DNA of 64,000 bases, from assembly GCA_001515265.1 (NCBI GenBank), contig LNDB01000003.1, positions 1 to 64,000 of the forward strand, read 5' to 3'. The notes under the pieces were generated by a model. It worked only from the letters and a program-made list of their open reading frames with translations. It was not told where the DNA came from and did not search any database. Origin of the DNA: Candidatus Dichloromethanomonas elyunquensis (GTDB lineage: Bacteria; Bacillota; Desulfitobacteriia; Desulfitobacteriales; Syntrophobotulaceae). The translations under genes and the position numbers were made by a program. Below are positions 24,771-38,858 of this stretch, one piece after another (position 1 is the first letter of the stretch; each line of letters begins with the position of its first letter).

Positions 24771-24818
24771 TTTCTCACCCCAAATGCTTATTTTTTCCTG
24801 ACAAGCGTGTCATTGTTC

Positions 24819-26270
24819 TCATTGCGACAATCTTTCTTTGAGCATCTTATTGACCAACCCCGGATTTGCTTGTCCCTTGGTGGCTTTCATCATTTGCCCT
24901 ACCAAAAAACCTATTGCATTTTCTTTACCCGCTTGATAATCAGCTACAGATTTAGGATTCGCCGAAATAATCTCTTCCATGATTTTTTCCAGAGCTCCTT
25001 CATCGCTGATCTGGATCAGACCCTTTTCTTTTACAATGATCTCAGAATCTTTGCCGGTCTTATAGATCTCTTCAATCACGGTCTTTCCTATTTTGCCGCT
25101 GATTTCACCTTTCTGGATCAGGGATAATAATCCGGCGAGTTGAACCGGTGTAACCGGAGAATCTTCAAATGAACAGGAATTGGCTTTCAGCAAACCGCTT
25201 AGATCCCCCATCACCCAGTTGGCGAGCGTCTTAGCATCATGATATTTTTCCAGTGCCTTATCAAAATAGTCCGCCATAGTCTTGGAAGAGGTTATGACTT
25301 TGGCATCATATTCCGACAGTCCCAGGGACTGCAATCTCAGCCGTTTGGCTGAGGGAAGCTCCGGCATGGCTGCCCGTATCCCTTCCACCCAATCCCTGTC
25401 GATCACGAGCGGTACAAGATCCGGTTCGGGGAAATAACGGTAATCATGGGCCTCTTCCTTGGAACGCAGGGACAAGGTCATCCCTTTCCCTTCATCCCAG
25501 GTTCTGGTCTCCTGTGCAATGGTTCCGCCTTCATCAAGAATATCTGCCTGACGTTCCAGTTCATACTCTAAACAGCGGCGAACGGAATTAAAGGAATTTA
25601 AATTCTTGGTCTCCGTCCTGGTGCCAAATTTACTCCTTCCCTTCAAGCGGAGTGAAACGTTGACATCAAAGCGGACAGATCCTTGTTCCATTTTGCAATC
25701 GGAAATTCCTGCGTATTCCATAATTTGAACGAGTTCTTCCAAATAGGCCAGGACTTCCTCGATTGATCTCATATCCGGTTCAGATACAATTTCCAAGAGC
25801 GGGACTCCGGTCCGGTTATAATCAACCCCGGAACTGTGGGAAGTCGTGATGGTTTCACCGCTGTGAACCAGCTTGCCGGCATCCTCCTCCATATGGGCTC
25901 TGGTGATTCCGATTCTCTTTTTACTTTCATCTACACTGATTTCCAGCCAGCCATTTTTGCAGATGGGAAGATCATACTGGGAGGTCTGATAATTCTTGGG
26001 CAAATCCGGATAGTAGTAGTTCTTCCTGTCGAACTTGGAAAAATCGGCAATCTCGCAGTTTAAAGCCAAACCGGCTTTAATGGCCAGATTCACAACTTCC
26101 CTGTTCAAAACCGGAAGTACACCCGGCAAACCGAGGCAGACAGGGCAAACATGGGTATTCTGCTCCCCGCCGAATTCGGTGCTGCAGCCGCAGAATATTT
26201 TGGTTTTCGTGGCCATCTCCACATGGGTTTCTACCCCGCAGACCATTTCATATTTATCAGCGTATGTCAT
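24819..26270 (-). CDS. gatB: Asp-tRNA(Asn)/Glu-tRNA(Gln) amidotransferase subunit B
   Basis: GatB activates mischarged Glu-tRNA(Gln) or Asp-tRNA(Asn) and receives ammonia from GatA. The 483-residue protein has [10 protein letters not shown] at the N-terminus, the zinc CxC...CxxC region (FCGCS...HVCPVC), [13 protein letters not shown]-like segment and the C-terminal YqeY-like domain ([21 protein letters not shown]). The start at 26270 has GGAGG 9 bases upstream; a longer frame to 26576 overlaps gatA and is spurious. It starts one base after the gatA stop. Confidence 0.96.
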   Translation of the reverse strand: MTYADKYEMVCGVETHVEMATKTKIFCGCSTEFGGEQNTHVCPVCLGLPGVLPVLNREVVNLAIKAGLALNCEIADFSKFDRKNYYYPDLPKNYQTSQYDLPICKNGWLEISVDESKKRIGITRAHMEEDAGKLVHSGETITTSHSSGVDYNRTGVPLLEIVSEPDMRSIEEVLAYLEELVQIMEYAGISDCKMEQGSVRFDVNVSLRLKGRSKFGTRTETKNLNSFNSVRRCLEYELERQADILDEGGTIAQETRTWDEGKGMTLSLRSKEEAHDYRYFPEPDLVPLVIDRDWVEGIRAAMPELPSAKRLRLQSLGLSEYDAKVITSSKTMADYFDKALEKYHDAKTLANWVMGDLSGLLKANSCSFEDSPVTPVQLAGLLSLIQKGEISGKIGKTVIEEIYKTGKDSEIIVKEKGLIQISDEGALEKIMEEIISANPKSVADYQAGKENAIGFLVGQMMKATKGQANPGLVNKMLKERLSQ

Positions 26271-26271
26271 C

Positions 26272-27738
26272 TCAGCCCACCTCCTTGATCCATGCCGGGA
26301 CTTCCCGGTGATAGCCGGTATTTTGCTCAAAGGCATAGGCTGTCCGGTACAGTATTCCTTCGCCAAAATGCTTCCCAATGAGTTGCATTCCCACAGGAAG
26401 GCCGCCAACGAACCCCGCCGGAAGGGAAATGGCCGGCAATCCCGCAAGGTTAACCGGAATGGTATAAACATCGCCCATATAAATTGCGAGCGGGTCCGAT
26501 ATCTCTCCAATCTTATAGGCAGGGGTAGGGGCGGTAGGAGAGACCAGAACATCATATTTGCCAAAGACCTGATCAAAATCCTGCTTGATGAGAGTTCTTA
26601 CTTTTTGCGCTTTAAGGTAATAAGCATCGTAGTAGCCTGAGCTTAAAGCATAGGTGCCGAGCATGATTCTCCGTTTGACTTCTTGTCCGAAACCTTCGGC
26701 CCTGGTGTTCTTAAACATATCGATCATATCTTCGGCCTCCGCCCGGTATCCGTAACGTACCCCATCATAACGTGCCAGGTTGGAACTGCATTCCGCAGGG
26801 GCAATAATATAATAAGTTGGCATTGCATATTCCATATGGGGTAAAGAGCATTCTTCGATTTCCGCTCCAAGGTCTGCCAGGGTAACAATCGCTTGGCGAA
26901 CCACCTTTTCTACTTCAGGTTGGAGTCCCCGTCCAAAAAATTCTTTGGGAATACCAATTTTTAAGCCTTGTACATCATTCTCCAGAAATTGGGTATAATC
27001 CGGTTTATGAAAGGGAACTGAAGTTGTGTCTTTCGGGTCATGCCCCGCAATAGCATTCAAAACCAGGGCATTGTCCCTGACCGTCTTAGTTATCGGTCCG
27101 ATCTGGTCCAAGGAGGAGGCAAAAGCTACCAGCCCATAGCGGGAAACCGCTCCATAAGTAGGTTTTAATCCAACCACGCCGCAAAAAGCGGCAGGCTGAC
27201 GAATAGATCCCCCGGTATCAGAACCGAGACTAAATGGGACTTCTCCTGCTGCGACAGAAGCGGCGGAACCTCCGGAAGAACCGCCGGGAACTCTCTCTAC
27301 GTCCCAAGGGTTGGCTGTCGGAAAAAAACCTGAGTTTTCAGTGGAAGACCCCATTGCAAACTCGTCCATATTTAATTTTCCCAGAAGGACCGCCCCGGCC
27401 TCTTGGAGTTTTTCCGTCACGGTTGCATTATACGGAGGAACAAAATTTCGGAGTATACGGGAACCGCAGGTCGTTTTAATCCCTTCCGTACACATATTAT
27501 CCTTTAAGGCAGTAGGTAATCCCTCCAGGATACCAATACTCTCCTGATTGGCAATTTTTTTATCGACCTTCGCTGCAACGGCCAGCGCCATATCTTCTGT
27601 AACAGTCAGAAAAGCCCGTACTTTTTCTTCCGATTGCCGGATATGTTTCAGGTACCCTCTGGTTAGTTCGGTACAGCTGATTTCCTTCTCAACAAGCAAG
27701 GTATGCAAATCATCAATCGTTTTATTGAACACTTCCAT
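26272..27738 (-). CDS. gatA: Asp-tRNA(Asn)/Glu-tRNA(Gln) amidotransferase subunit A
   Basis: GatA is the glutaminase of the complex. The 488-residue amidase has the Ser-cisSer-Lys triad at K79, S154 and S178 ([24 protein letters not shown]). I place the start at ATG 27738 ([10 protein letters not shown]), behind GGAG, in preference to an in-frame site at 27762. It follows gatC by 52 bases and is coupled to gatB. Confidence 0.96.
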   Translation of the reverse strand: MEVFNKTIDDLHTLLVEKEISCTELTRGYLKHIRQSEEKVRAFLTVTEDMALAVAAKVDKKIANQESIGILEGLPTALKDNMCTEGIKTTCGSRILRNFVPPYNATVTEKLQEAGAVLLGKLNMDEFAMGSSTENSGFFPTANPWDVERVPGGSSGGSAASVAAGEVPFSLGSDTGGSIRQPAAFCGVVGLKPTYGAVSRYGLVAFASSLDQIGPITKTVRDNALVLNAIAGHDPKDTTSVPFHKPDYTQFLENDVQGLKIGIPKEFFGRGLQPEVEKVVRQAIVTLADLGAEIEECSLPHMEYAMPTYYIIAPAECSSNLARYDGVRYGYRAEAEDMIDMFKNTRAEGFGQEVKRRIMLGTYALSSGYYDAYYLKAQKVRTLIKQDFDQVFGKYDVLVSPTAPTPAYKIGEISDPLAIYMGDVYTIPVNLAGLPAISLPAGFVGGLPVGMQLIGKHFGEGILYRTAYAFEQNTGYHREVPAWIKEVG

Positions 27739-27790
27739 TACCTCTAAATCTCCTTTCAGCACCTATTAATGCATTTATCCTATGTAAACA

Positions 27791-28075
27791 TTAAACAATT
27801 CTTGGAACTCTAAAAAAACCTTGCTCCGCCGCAGGTGCGTTTTGGAGAACTTTTTCCTGATCTAGAGAAGGCTGAGCAACATCGTCCCGAAGCACGTTAT
27901 ACAGCTGAACCGCATGAGCTGTAGGGGAAACGTTGCCGGTATCAATTTGATCCAACATTGCGGCATGCTCAAGAATGGAATTCAGTTGTTCCGTATATTG
28001 ATTCATTTCTTCTTCCGTCAGTTGTAATCTGGCCAGAAGGGCTGCATGTTCAACTTCACTTCTGGAAATCTTCAT
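27791..28075 (-). CDS. gatC: Asp-tRNA(Asn)/Glu-tRNA(Gln) amidotransferase subunit C
   Basis: GatC stabilises the GatA-GatB interface. The 94-residue protein has the family pattern ISRSEVEHAALLARLQLTEEE at the start and LRDDV..PSL...VL.NAP....GFFRVPRIV at the end. It is the first gene of gatCAB. The 28076-28325 gap upstream holds the starts of divergent transcription but no gene I can see. Confidence 0.96.
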   Translation of the reverse strand: MKISRSEVEHAALLARLQLTEEEMNQYTEQLNSILEHAAMLDQIDTGNVSPTAHAVQLYNVLRDDVAQPSLDQEKVLQNAPAAEQGFFRVPRIV

Positions 28076-28325
28076 TTAGATACGCCTACCTTTCAAATAC
28101 TGGACATATAGATAAATATAACAAATATCAGGAACAGGAGCAATAACCGGCAAAAAAAGTAAGAATGAAGCTAAAAAACGAAAAGTTTTTAACGACCGAT
28201 TAAAAACTTAAAGGGGAAATGAGGTTCATGTAGAATTAAGTATTGCAAAAGAAGTGTTAAGAGAAGGTTAAGTCTTGCTGGCTTTAATGAACAAATTTAA
28301 TTAAACCAGAAAGGAAGTAATGCCA

Positions 28326-29051
28326 ATGGAGCAGGTTGTGAGACCCTTTGAAAAGTTTCTTCCCGGAAGCCATCTTATCATCGGCGAAGCAGGTTCTGGA
28401 AAGACCCGCCTGATCTGGTCCATCCTGCAAGAGAAGGATTACGTTGAGGATGACTCCATCAATATCGTCCTCACTGATTCGGAAAAAAGGATTTGGTATG
28501 GACCCACGCAGAACCCTATCATTACGATTGATCCTTATCAAACCAACATCTCCTGGGCAACAGAACCTAAAAAACCTGGAATTTACTATTGTCCCTGCGA
28601 ATATGCACCGAGAATTATCACTTTCCTGGAATGTCTGGCTACCTGGGCCATTCAGAACGAAAAGAACATCGATAATAAAGTAAGAATCTTTGTAGACTTT
28701 CCGGCTAAGTTCTGGTCTTTACCTGAGTTTGTCGAACAATTGAATAGGCTTCATTATATTACAGCGAGTCAAGACAGCGAAGATCCTTCCATTGAGATCT
28801 GGTCTGTCTTTTGTTCACTTAAAAAGATGATTCCCGAAGCAAAAATACTGTTTCAGGATATCAACCTGGTTCTCCTTAATCCTTTCCCGGAGAACTGGTC
28901 CAATAACATTTGTAAACTACTGGACCTCAAGTGTGAAAATCTGCCGGCACTCTTAGAGGCGATGAATTATTCGCTGAAAGACGGTTTTTATTATATCCCC
29001 TCTTCCGAGGAGGAACTTTATCTGCAGCCAAATCCCATTGAAAAGCTATAA
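28326..29051 (+). CDS. P-loop ATPase-like protein of unknown function
   Basis: The 241-residue soluble protein has a Walker A motif (GEAGSGKT, residues 20-27) and a possible Walker B (VRIFVDFP, about residue 120). I do not recognise the family; the layout loosely recalls the ATP-binding domain of VirD4/FtsK or other small AAA-like orphans, without further motifs. AAAGGAAG lies 9 bases before the ATG at 28326; an ATG at 28320 is also in frame. It is one of only two plus-strand genes in this part, placed between ligA and gatC, and is followed by a strong terminator. Confidence 0.7.
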   Translation: MEQVVRPFEKFLPGSHLIIGEAGSGKTRLIWSILQEKDYVEDDSINIVLTDSEKRIWYGPTQNPIITIDPYQTNISWATEPKKPGIYYCPCEYAPRIITFLECLATWAIQNEKNIDNKVRIFVDFPAKFWSLPEFVEQLNRLHYITASQDSEDPSIEIWSVFCSLKKMIPEAKILFQDINLVLLNPFPENWSNNICKLLDLKCENLPALLEAMNYSLKDGFYYIPSSEEELYLQPNPIEKL

Positions 29052-29066
29052 CGCGATTATTCTTTT

Positions 29067-29110
29067 AAACGTTTGCCGAGGTTAACAACCTCAAGGTAAA
29101 CGTTTTTTGT
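29067..29110 (+). terminator. Terminator after the P-loop gene
   Basis: AAACGTTTGCCGAGGTT pairs with AACCTCAAGGTAAACGTTT around a short loop, followed on the plus strand by TTTTTTGTTTTT. The AT-rich stretch 29111-29320 after it holds no gene and reads like a promoter region for the small peptide gene at 29332. Confidence 0.9.
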
Positions 29111-29331
29111 TTTTCTCTGGATTTTTCATAAATAAATTAAATTAAATATTCAGAATTTTAAATTCATAACATAATATCAATTATATTTTTATCATATTTA
29201 AATTACAAACGTTAAATTTATGTTAATTGCTAAAAATTTTTATTGCATATTATAAATTGCAGGAATATACTTACATTAAGATAATAAATATTAAAGCTTT
29301 GGAAACTTAACCCAAAAAAGGAGAAATTGAA

Positions 29332-29475
29332 ATGACTCAAATCTTGACGACTGTAGCTTATGTTACCGGAGGGCTTGCTCTTGGATTTTTGGTAGAACTT
29401 CCGCTTTATAACGCTATAACTGCAACCAGAGAAAGATACAGCAGCGTCTTTGGAAAAATTGGCGATTCTGTTTAA
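29332..29475 (+). CDS. 47-residue single-span membrane peptide
   Basis: The ATG at 29332 has AAGGAGAAATTGAA before it, an excellent ribosome binding site. The 47-residue product (MTQILTTVAYVTGG...) has one hydrophobic segment (about residues 4-24), then a charged amphipathic end with TATRERYSSVFGKIGDS. I recognise no family. It sits alone between two terminators, behind about 220 bases of very AT-rich sequence, as expected for a monocistronic, possibly well-expressed small membrane protein. Confidence 0.65.
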   Translation: MTQILTTVAYVTGGLALGFLVELPLYNAITATRERYSSVFGKIGDSV

Positions 29476-29529
29476 ATGAATAAAGAGCGGACGGCTTAAA
29501 GCCATCCTGCTCCGGAATTCAAACAAACC

Positions 29530-29558
29530 AACCACAAAATGAAGTGGTTTTTTTATTT

Positions 29559-29560
<2 letters not shown>
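29530..29560 (+). terminator. Terminator after the small membrane peptide
   Basis: AACCAC (29530-29535) pairs with GTGGTT (29544-29549), followed by TTTTTTATTTTT. An imperfect stem at 29483-29513 (GAGC...GCTC) precedes it. The hairpin also lies at the 3' end of ligA and may serve both strands. Confidence 0.8.
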
Positions 29561-33885
<4,325 letters not shown>

Positions 33886-33902
33886 TTGGGAATCCCCTTT
33901 CT

Positions 33903-34220
33903 TTAATCACAGTAACCCTTATTTTTAAGCTTCGTAATATGCGCGCGGAAAATCTCGTCCAAATCGATCCCATATTGTTCTTCAAGGACGAACATCATCG
34001 TCACCGCTGTTTGGGCAACATCCATCAGTTCCTCAGCAACATACTGCATCACGCGGCTTTCCTCCACCCGGGCATTCTCTCCGTTCAGCCCTCTGAATTT
34101 ACCGATAGCCTGGGCAAGTTCCCCCGATTCTTCCATGATCTTCAGGGCTGTACTTTCCAATGACGGGCTAAGCTTGTTTAAACGGGGCAAGGTCAACGTC
34201 TTGCTGATTCTCTCACTCAT
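33903..34220 (-). CDS. MazG-like nucleotide pyrophosphohydrolase domain protein
   Basis: The 105-residue protein has the all-alpha MazG core: KIMEESGELAQAIG and the acidic helix EELMDVAQTAV (EExx...ExxD pattern), the usual Mg-binding residues. Members hydrolyse non-canonical nucleoside triphosphates. It lies between hisIE and pcrA on the same strand; hisE is of related fold but is separately fused here, so this is not HisE. The substrate is unknown. Confidence 0.85.
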   Translation of the reverse strand: MSERISKTLTLPRLNKLSPSLESTALKIMEESGELAQAIGKFRGLNGENARVEESRVMQYVAEELMDVAQTAVTMMFVLEEQYGIDLDEIFRAHITKLKNKGYCD

Positions 34221-34311
34221 CTTTCTTTCTCCGTTTTTCTTGATATATCCCTGGCTTTCTATCCCTAAGCTTATCGTTGTTGCCTTGCCCTATCAATAGG
34301 TCTTAAGTCGC

Positions 34312-35037
34312 TTACTTTCTTCTGGAATCCAGCTCTTCTGAAAGCTCCCGCAAATCAACTTTTCTGTCTTCCAGGAGAACCAGGAGGTGATACAGCAAAT
34401 CTGCCGATTCATAACGGATCTCACTTACGGAATCATTCTTGGCGGCAATAATTACTTCCGCACACTCTTCCCCGACTTTTTTCAGGATTTTGTCAAGACC
34501 TTTGGTAAAGAGATAGGTGGTATAAGACCCTTCCGGACGTTCTTCGTTTCTCTTCTTTATTATTTCGGCAAGCAATTCCAAAGTCCTGCCTAGGGGGATA
34601 GGCGGTTTGACATCCGGTTCTCCGGTCTGAATCCAGGGTCCTTCTTTGGGGCCGATGGTTTTCGTCTCCTTATTTTGATCCGTATTGATCTTATAATGGA
34701 AACATGAGTAAAAGTTTTCATGACAAGCCATTCCGGTCTGTTTCACTTTGAGCAGGACAGTATCTTTATCGCAATCAAAGACCAGATCCGCAATTTCCTG
34801 AAAGTGCCCTGAGGTTTCACCCTTTAGCCAGAGTTTGTTCCTTGACCGGCTGAAGTAATAGGCCTTTCCTTCCAGCATGGTTTTTTTCAGAGCTTCCTCG
34901 TTCATATAAGCGAGCATCAAAACTTCTCCGCTCTCGGCATCCTGGGCGACAGCCGGGATGAGGCCGTCCTCATTCCACTTAATTTCTTTGATCAGTTCAC
35001 CCCAATTAACTGTTTCATCACTTAATTTTCCGTTCAT
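34312..35037 (-). CDS. hisI: Phosphoribosyl-AMP cyclohydrolase / phosphoribosyl-ATP pyrophosphatase
   Basis: This fused enzyme carries out steps 2 and 3 of histidine synthesis. Residues 1-about 120 are HisI, with [16 protein letters not shown] and the Cys-containing DCDKD...CHENFYSCF zinc sites; about 140-241 is HisE, with [15 protein letters not shown] and [13 protein letters not shown]. The start is at ATG 35037 behind GGGAG. It is the last his gene, 26 bases after hisF. Confidence 0.95.
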   Translation of the reverse strand: MNGKLSDETVNWGELIKEIKWNEDGLIPAVAQDAESGEVLMLAYMNEEALKKTMLEGKAYYFSRSRNKLWLKGETSGHFQEIADLVFDCDKDTVLLKVKQTGMACHENFYSCFHYKINTDQNKETKTIGPKEGPWIQTGEPDVKPPIPLGRTLELLAEIIKKRNEERPEGSYTTYLFTKGLDKILKKVGEECAEVIIAAKNDSVSEIRYESADLLYHLLVLLEDRKVDLRELSEELDSRRK

Positions 35038-35063
35038 AATTACTCCCATAAATACAAATCTCT

Positions 35064-35825
35064 CTATGTTCTTCGTACCGGCAGCCCTTTTTTCCTGAGA
35101 TATTCCTTTGCTTCTGCGATGCTGTATTCGCGGTAATGGAAGATAGAGGCAGCCAGAACGGCATCCGCCTCGCCGTTGGTGAGACCCTCGGCCATATGCT
35201 CAAGGGTACCGACCCCGCCGCTGGCAATTAAAGGAATTGAGACAGCCTTGCTGACTGTCTTGTTCAATTCATTGTCATACCCTTCTTTCGTTCCATCCCT
35301 GTCCATAGATGTAAGAAGGATCTCTCCTGCTCCAAGTTCTTCAACTTTTCGCGCCCAATCCACAACGTCAATCCCGGTTGGCGTCCGGCCTCCATGAATA
35401 TATACTTCCCAGCGCCCTTCCCCGGCTTTGCGGGCATCAATGGCCACTACGATACACTGACTGCCAAAAGCAAAAGCACCTTCCTGAATGAGGTTTGGAT
35501 TCTGAACAGCAGCCGTATTGAGAGATACTTTATCGGCTCCTGCCCTCAGCATTCTGCGAATATCTTCAACCGTTCTTAACCCTCCGCCGATGGTAAAAGG
35601 AATAAAAACTTCTTCAGCGGTTCTCCTAACCACTTCCACCATTGTTTCCCGGCCTTCCACCGAAGCGGAGATATCCAGGAATACCAGTTCGTCGGCGCCT
35701 TCTTTATCATAAACTGCTGCCAGTTCCACCGGATCTCCCGCATCTCTCAAATGAATAAAATTCGTACCTTTTACGACCCGCCCCTCGTGAACGTCCAGAC
35801 AAGGAATAATTCTTTTTGCCAGCAT
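35064..35825 (-). CDS. hisF: Imidazole glycerol phosphate synthase cyclase subunit
   Basis: HisF closes the imidazole ring using ammonia from HisH. The 253-residue TIM barrel has [12 protein letters not shown] (catalytic Asp), [33 protein letters not shown] (second catalytic Asp) and [11 protein letters not shown]. Length is normal. It lies between hisA and hisIE. Confidence 0.97.
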   Translation of the reverse strand: MLAKRIIPCLDVHEGRVVKGTNFIHLRDAGDPVELAAVYDKEGADELVFLDISASVEGRETMVEVVRRTAEEVFIPFTIGGGLRTVEDIRRMLRAGADKVSLNTAAVQNPNLIQEGAFAFGSQCIVVAIDARKAGEGRWEVYIHGGRTPTGIDVVDWARKVEELGAGEILLTSMDRDGTKEGYDNELNKTVSKAVSIPLIASGGVGTLEHMAEGLTNGEADAVLAASIFHYREYSIAEAKEYLRKKGLPVRRT

Positions 35826-35860
35826 AGTCTACTCCTCCTTAGAGCAGCGATATCATCAAT

Positions 35861-36589
35861 TTATTTTACGGCTTCCAATGCTTCTTTCAGGGTAAATGAA
35901 CCGGAATAAAGCGCTTTCCCTGTGATCGCACCTTCGATTGATATCCCGCGGTCCGTTTCATTTTTTAGCCGAACCAGGTCACTTAATGAGGATATCCCGC
36001 CGGAAGCGATGACCCGGAGTCCCGTTTCCTGGGCCATCTTCACTGTACTGGGGATATTGGGTCCGCCCAGCATGCCGTCTCTGGCGATATCCGTGAAAAT
36101 AACCCTGGACACGCCCGCTTCTTTCATGGCCTTCCCCAAGTCAACAGCTTTCAACTCCGTCTTCTCAGCCCATCCCTGGACTGCGACCATCCCATCAGCT
36201 GCATCGATGCCCACAATAATTTTATCACCGTACAACCTTACCGCTTCGGCAACAAGTTTAGGGTCTCTTACGGCTGCTGTGCCCAAGATTACCCTGGAAA
36301 CACCCAATTCCAGCAATTCTTCTATCCTTCCTAAAGTGCGGATTCCGCCGCCCACCTGAATATGAAGTGAAACATTTTGAACAATATTTTGAATGGCTTG
36401 ATCGTTAACCGGTTTCCCGGCAAAAGCCCCGTTCAGATCAACAACATGAAGAAAGGCTGAGCCGTTTTCCTGGAAATCTGCCGCCACCGCAGCAGGATTA
36501 TCGGAATAGACTGTGGCATCTTCCATTCTTCCCTGAAGAAGCCGGACAACCTTGCCGTCCTTCAGATCAATCGCCGGATAGATGTTCAT
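35861..36589 (-). CDS. hisA: ProFAR isomerase
   Basis: HisA isomerises the ProFAR intermediate. The 242-residue TIM barrel begins MNIYPAIDLKDGKVVRL with the catalytic Asp, and has VGGGIRTL, GTAAVRDP and IFTDIARDGMLGGPN (second catalytic Asp). It overlaps hisH by 4 bases and precedes hisF. Confidence 0.97.
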   Translation of the reverse strand: MNIYPAIDLKDGKVVRLLQGRMEDATVYSDNPAAVAADFQENGSAFLHVVDLNGAFAGKPVNDQAIQNIVQNVSLHIQVGGGIRTLGRIEELLELGVSRVILGTAAVRDPKLVAEAVRLYGDKIIVGIDAADGMVAVQGWAEKTELKAVDLGKAMKEAGVSRVIFTDIARDGMLGGPNIPSTVKMAQETGLRVIASGGISSLSDLVRLKNETDRGISIEGAITGKALYSGSFTLKEALEAVK

Positions 36590-37197
36590 GATTCATTCAC
36601 CCATTTCCCAAAGTTTTCCAACATCACTAGTCCCCAAGGACTGGATTTTTCCGGGTGGAACTGGGCCCCCCAGACATTCTCTTTACCGACTACCGCCGGG
36701 AAGTCAAACCCATAGTCACTGGTGGCGGCAATACAGGCCGGGTCTTTTGGCTTGGCATAATATGAATGGACAAAATAAAAATGGGACTCATTGGGGATAT
36801 TCTCACAAATGACATTCGGATAAAGGATTTTCAGGGTATTCCAACCCATATGGGGTATTTTTAATCCGGGAGGAAATTTGATCACTCTTCCTGGGAGGAA
36901 CCCAAGACCCTGATATTCGCCGTGTTCTTCCCCAATCTCAAACAACAGCTGCATCCCCAGACAGATCCCTAAAAAAGGGTTCCCTTTTTGCACATATTTT
37001 TGCAGCGGGGCAATCCACTCCCCTCTATCCAGAGCCGTCATGGCATCGGCGAAAGCGCCCACACCCGGAAGAATAATTCCCTTAACCTCCCCGATTTCCT
37101 GCGGGGAAGTCATGATCAGTGCTTCATAACCCAGCTTTTCCAAGGCCTTTTCCACACTTCTTAAATTCCCCCGGCCATAATCGATAATTCCTATCAT
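36586..37197 (-). CDS. hisH: Imidazole glycerol phosphate synthase glutaminase subunit
   Basis: HisH supplies ammonia to HisF. The 203-residue class I glutaminase begins MIGIIDYGRGNLRSVEKAL and has the nucleophile motif FLGICLGMQLLFE and the His-Glu end QFHPEKSS. The start at 37197 follows GGAGGA; an in-frame ATG at 37209 is less well placed. It overlaps hisA. Confidence 0.97.
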   Translation of the reverse strand: MIGIIDYGRGNLRSVEKALEKLGYEALIMTSPQEIGEVKGIILPGVGAFADAMTALDRGEWIAPLQKYVQKGNPFLGICLGMQLLFEIGEEHGEYQGLGFLPGRVIKFPPGLKIPHMGWNTLKILYPNVICENIPNESHFYFVHSYYAKPKDPACIAATSDYGFDFPAVVGKENVWGAQFHPEKSSPWGLVMLENFGKWVNES

Positions 37198-37221
37198 GAT
37201 GTCCTCCAATGATCATGCATC

Positions 37222-37806
37222 TTATAATGCGCCTTTCGTGGACAGAATCCCTTCAATCCGCTTATTCACGGATGAAGCCAATCTCAATGCCCTTCCTGCC
37301 GACTTAAATGCCGCTTCGAGGATATGATGGCTATTTTTACCGCTGAGTTGCACGATATGCAGGGTAATTCCGGCGTTCACGGCCAAAGCCCTGAAAAATT
37401 CCTCCGCCATCTCTGCCGGGAAACCGCCGGTCATCCCTTCGGGACAATCAACTTTCCAAGAAAGGTATCCCCTGTTGGAAATATCAACGGCTGCTTGCAC
37501 TAAGGCTTCGTCCATTGGGAAAAGACAATCCCCCACTCTTTCAATTCCTGCTTTATCCCCAAGCGCCTCACGCAGAGCCTGTCCCAACACAATTCCGCAG
37601 TCTTCTATCGTATGGTGCGGATCAACCTGAAGATCCCCTTCCGCCTTTAAGTCAAGATCAAAATAAGCAAAACGGCAGAGGGAATTTAGCATGTGATCAA
37701 AAAATCCGATGCCGGTCTCAATATTGGTTCTTCCCTGGCCGTCTACGGATAAAGCAAGCATAATATCCGTTTCCAGCGTCTTTCTTGTCAAACTCGCGGT
37801 TCTCAC
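37222..37806 (-). CDS. hisB: Imidazoleglycerol-phosphate dehydratase
   Basis: HisB (monofunctional) removes water from imidazole glycerol phosphate. The 194-residue protein has the metal-binding pairs FFDHML, DPHHTIEDCGI, and HHILEAAFKSAGRALR, and no phosphatase domain. It overlaps hisC by 4 bases and precedes hisH by 24. Confidence 0.97.
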   Translation of the reverse strand: MRTASLTRKTLETDIMLALSVDGQGRTNIETGIGFFDHMLNSLCRFAYFDLDLKAEGDLQVDPHHTIEDCGIVLGQALREALGDKAGIERVGDCLFPMDEALVQAAVDISNRGYLSWKVDCPEGMTGGFPAEMAEEFFRALAVNAGITLHIVQLSGKNSHHILEAAFKSAGRALRLASSVNKRIEGILSTKGAL

Positions 37807-38858
37807 CTTTCTACCCCCTCAGTTTCTGCAATCTCTTTTATTGCCTTTAAAAATGCCTGGTTTTCTTCCGGTGTTCCCGAACTCATCCGTAGGGATTTCC
37901 CCAGGCCCGGCAGCTGCCCCAGGTTGCGGACGGTAAAACCTTTTGCAGAAAGGGCGGCCGCCCAGCGGTCGGGATCAACCGGCTGAAAAAGCAGGAAATT
38001 TGCCTTGGTTGGAAAAACTTTAATCCCCTGTATCTGACCGAGTTCATGATACAGCATCTGGGTTTCTCTTTTTATCATTTCGATTTGTTCCTGATAAGCG
38101 GACGTATATTTAAGAGCCGTTATCCCTGCCTGCTGCGAAAACGTATTGACATTAAAGGGCTGCCTGACTTTGTTCAGACTTGTGATCAACTCCTTGTTCC
38201 CTACGACATAGCCCAACCGCAAAGCAGCCATCCCGAACGCCTTGGAGAAAGTTCTCATGATCAGAAGATTCGGGAAAGAATGAATCAGATTGACCATAGT
38301 TTCCCCGGAAAACTCAGCATAAGCTTCATCGACAACAATCAAAGCTTCCGAGCTTTGAACGATCCTGAGAATTTCTTCTTTGGGAAAAAGACTGCCTGTA
38401 GGGTTGTTAGGGTTGCAAATAATGATAACATCCGTGCCAGACTTCAGCATATTGGCCGCATCTAAACCTGTACCGTTCTTTAAGGGAACCTCCAGGACGG
38501 ATGTGCCGGTAATGGCGGCTGCGGCAGCGTACATACTGAAAGTAGGAGGGTGGATCATTAACGTCCTGCCCCGGCCGCCAAAAGTGTTCAAAACGATTTG
38601 AATCAATTCATCTGAGCCGTTTCCGACCAATATTTCTTCCGGTTTGGCGCCGATATAAGCCCCGATCGATTCCCTTACTTTCGCAGCAGAACCATCGGGA
38701 TAACGGTTGAAGGAAAAACCCTGGGAAAAGAGTTCTTCCCGCATGCCTGAAGGCCAGGGAAATGGATTCTCATTGGCATCCAGTTTGACATTGCCTTCTT
38801 CCAGATGAGCTTCATAAGGTTTTAGAAAAGCGATGTCCGGTCGAATGAAATTTCTCAT
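37803..38858 (-). CDS. hisC: Histidinol-phosphate aminotransferase
   Basis: HisC is the PLP transaminase of the pathway. The 351-residue protein has LDANENPFPWP, NPNNPTG, VVDEAYAEF and the Lys motif TFSKAFGMAALRLGY. It overlaps hisD and hisB by 4 bases each, which suggests coupled translation. Confidence 0.96.
   Translation of the reverse strand: MRNFIRPDIAFLKPYEAHLEEGNVKLDANENPFPWPSGMREELFSQGFSFNRYPDGSAAKVRESIGAYIGAKPEEILVGNGSDELIQIVLNTFGGRGRTLMIHPPTFSMYAAAAAITGTSVLEVPLKNGTGLDAANMLKSGTDVIIICNPNNPTGSLFPKEEILRIVQSSEALIVVDEAYAEFSGETMVNLIHSFPNLLIMRTFSKAFGMAALRLGYVVGNKELITSLNKVRQPFNVNTFSQQAGITALKYTSAYQEQIEMIKRETQMLYHELGQIQGIKVFPTKANFLLFQPVDPDRWAAALSAKGFTVRNLGQLPGLGKSLRMSSGTPEENQAFLKAIKEIAETEGVER

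Noticed and set aside
24819-26576. 585-residue GatB
   Set aside because: The first about 100 residues are antisense-free overlap with gatA in another frame and are not GatB-like; the good ribosome binding site and family start are at 26270.
33903-34220. Separate HisE gene
   Set aside because: HisE is already fused in hisIE; this protein has the MazG metal helices and lacks the HisE end, so it is a MazG-like enzyme.
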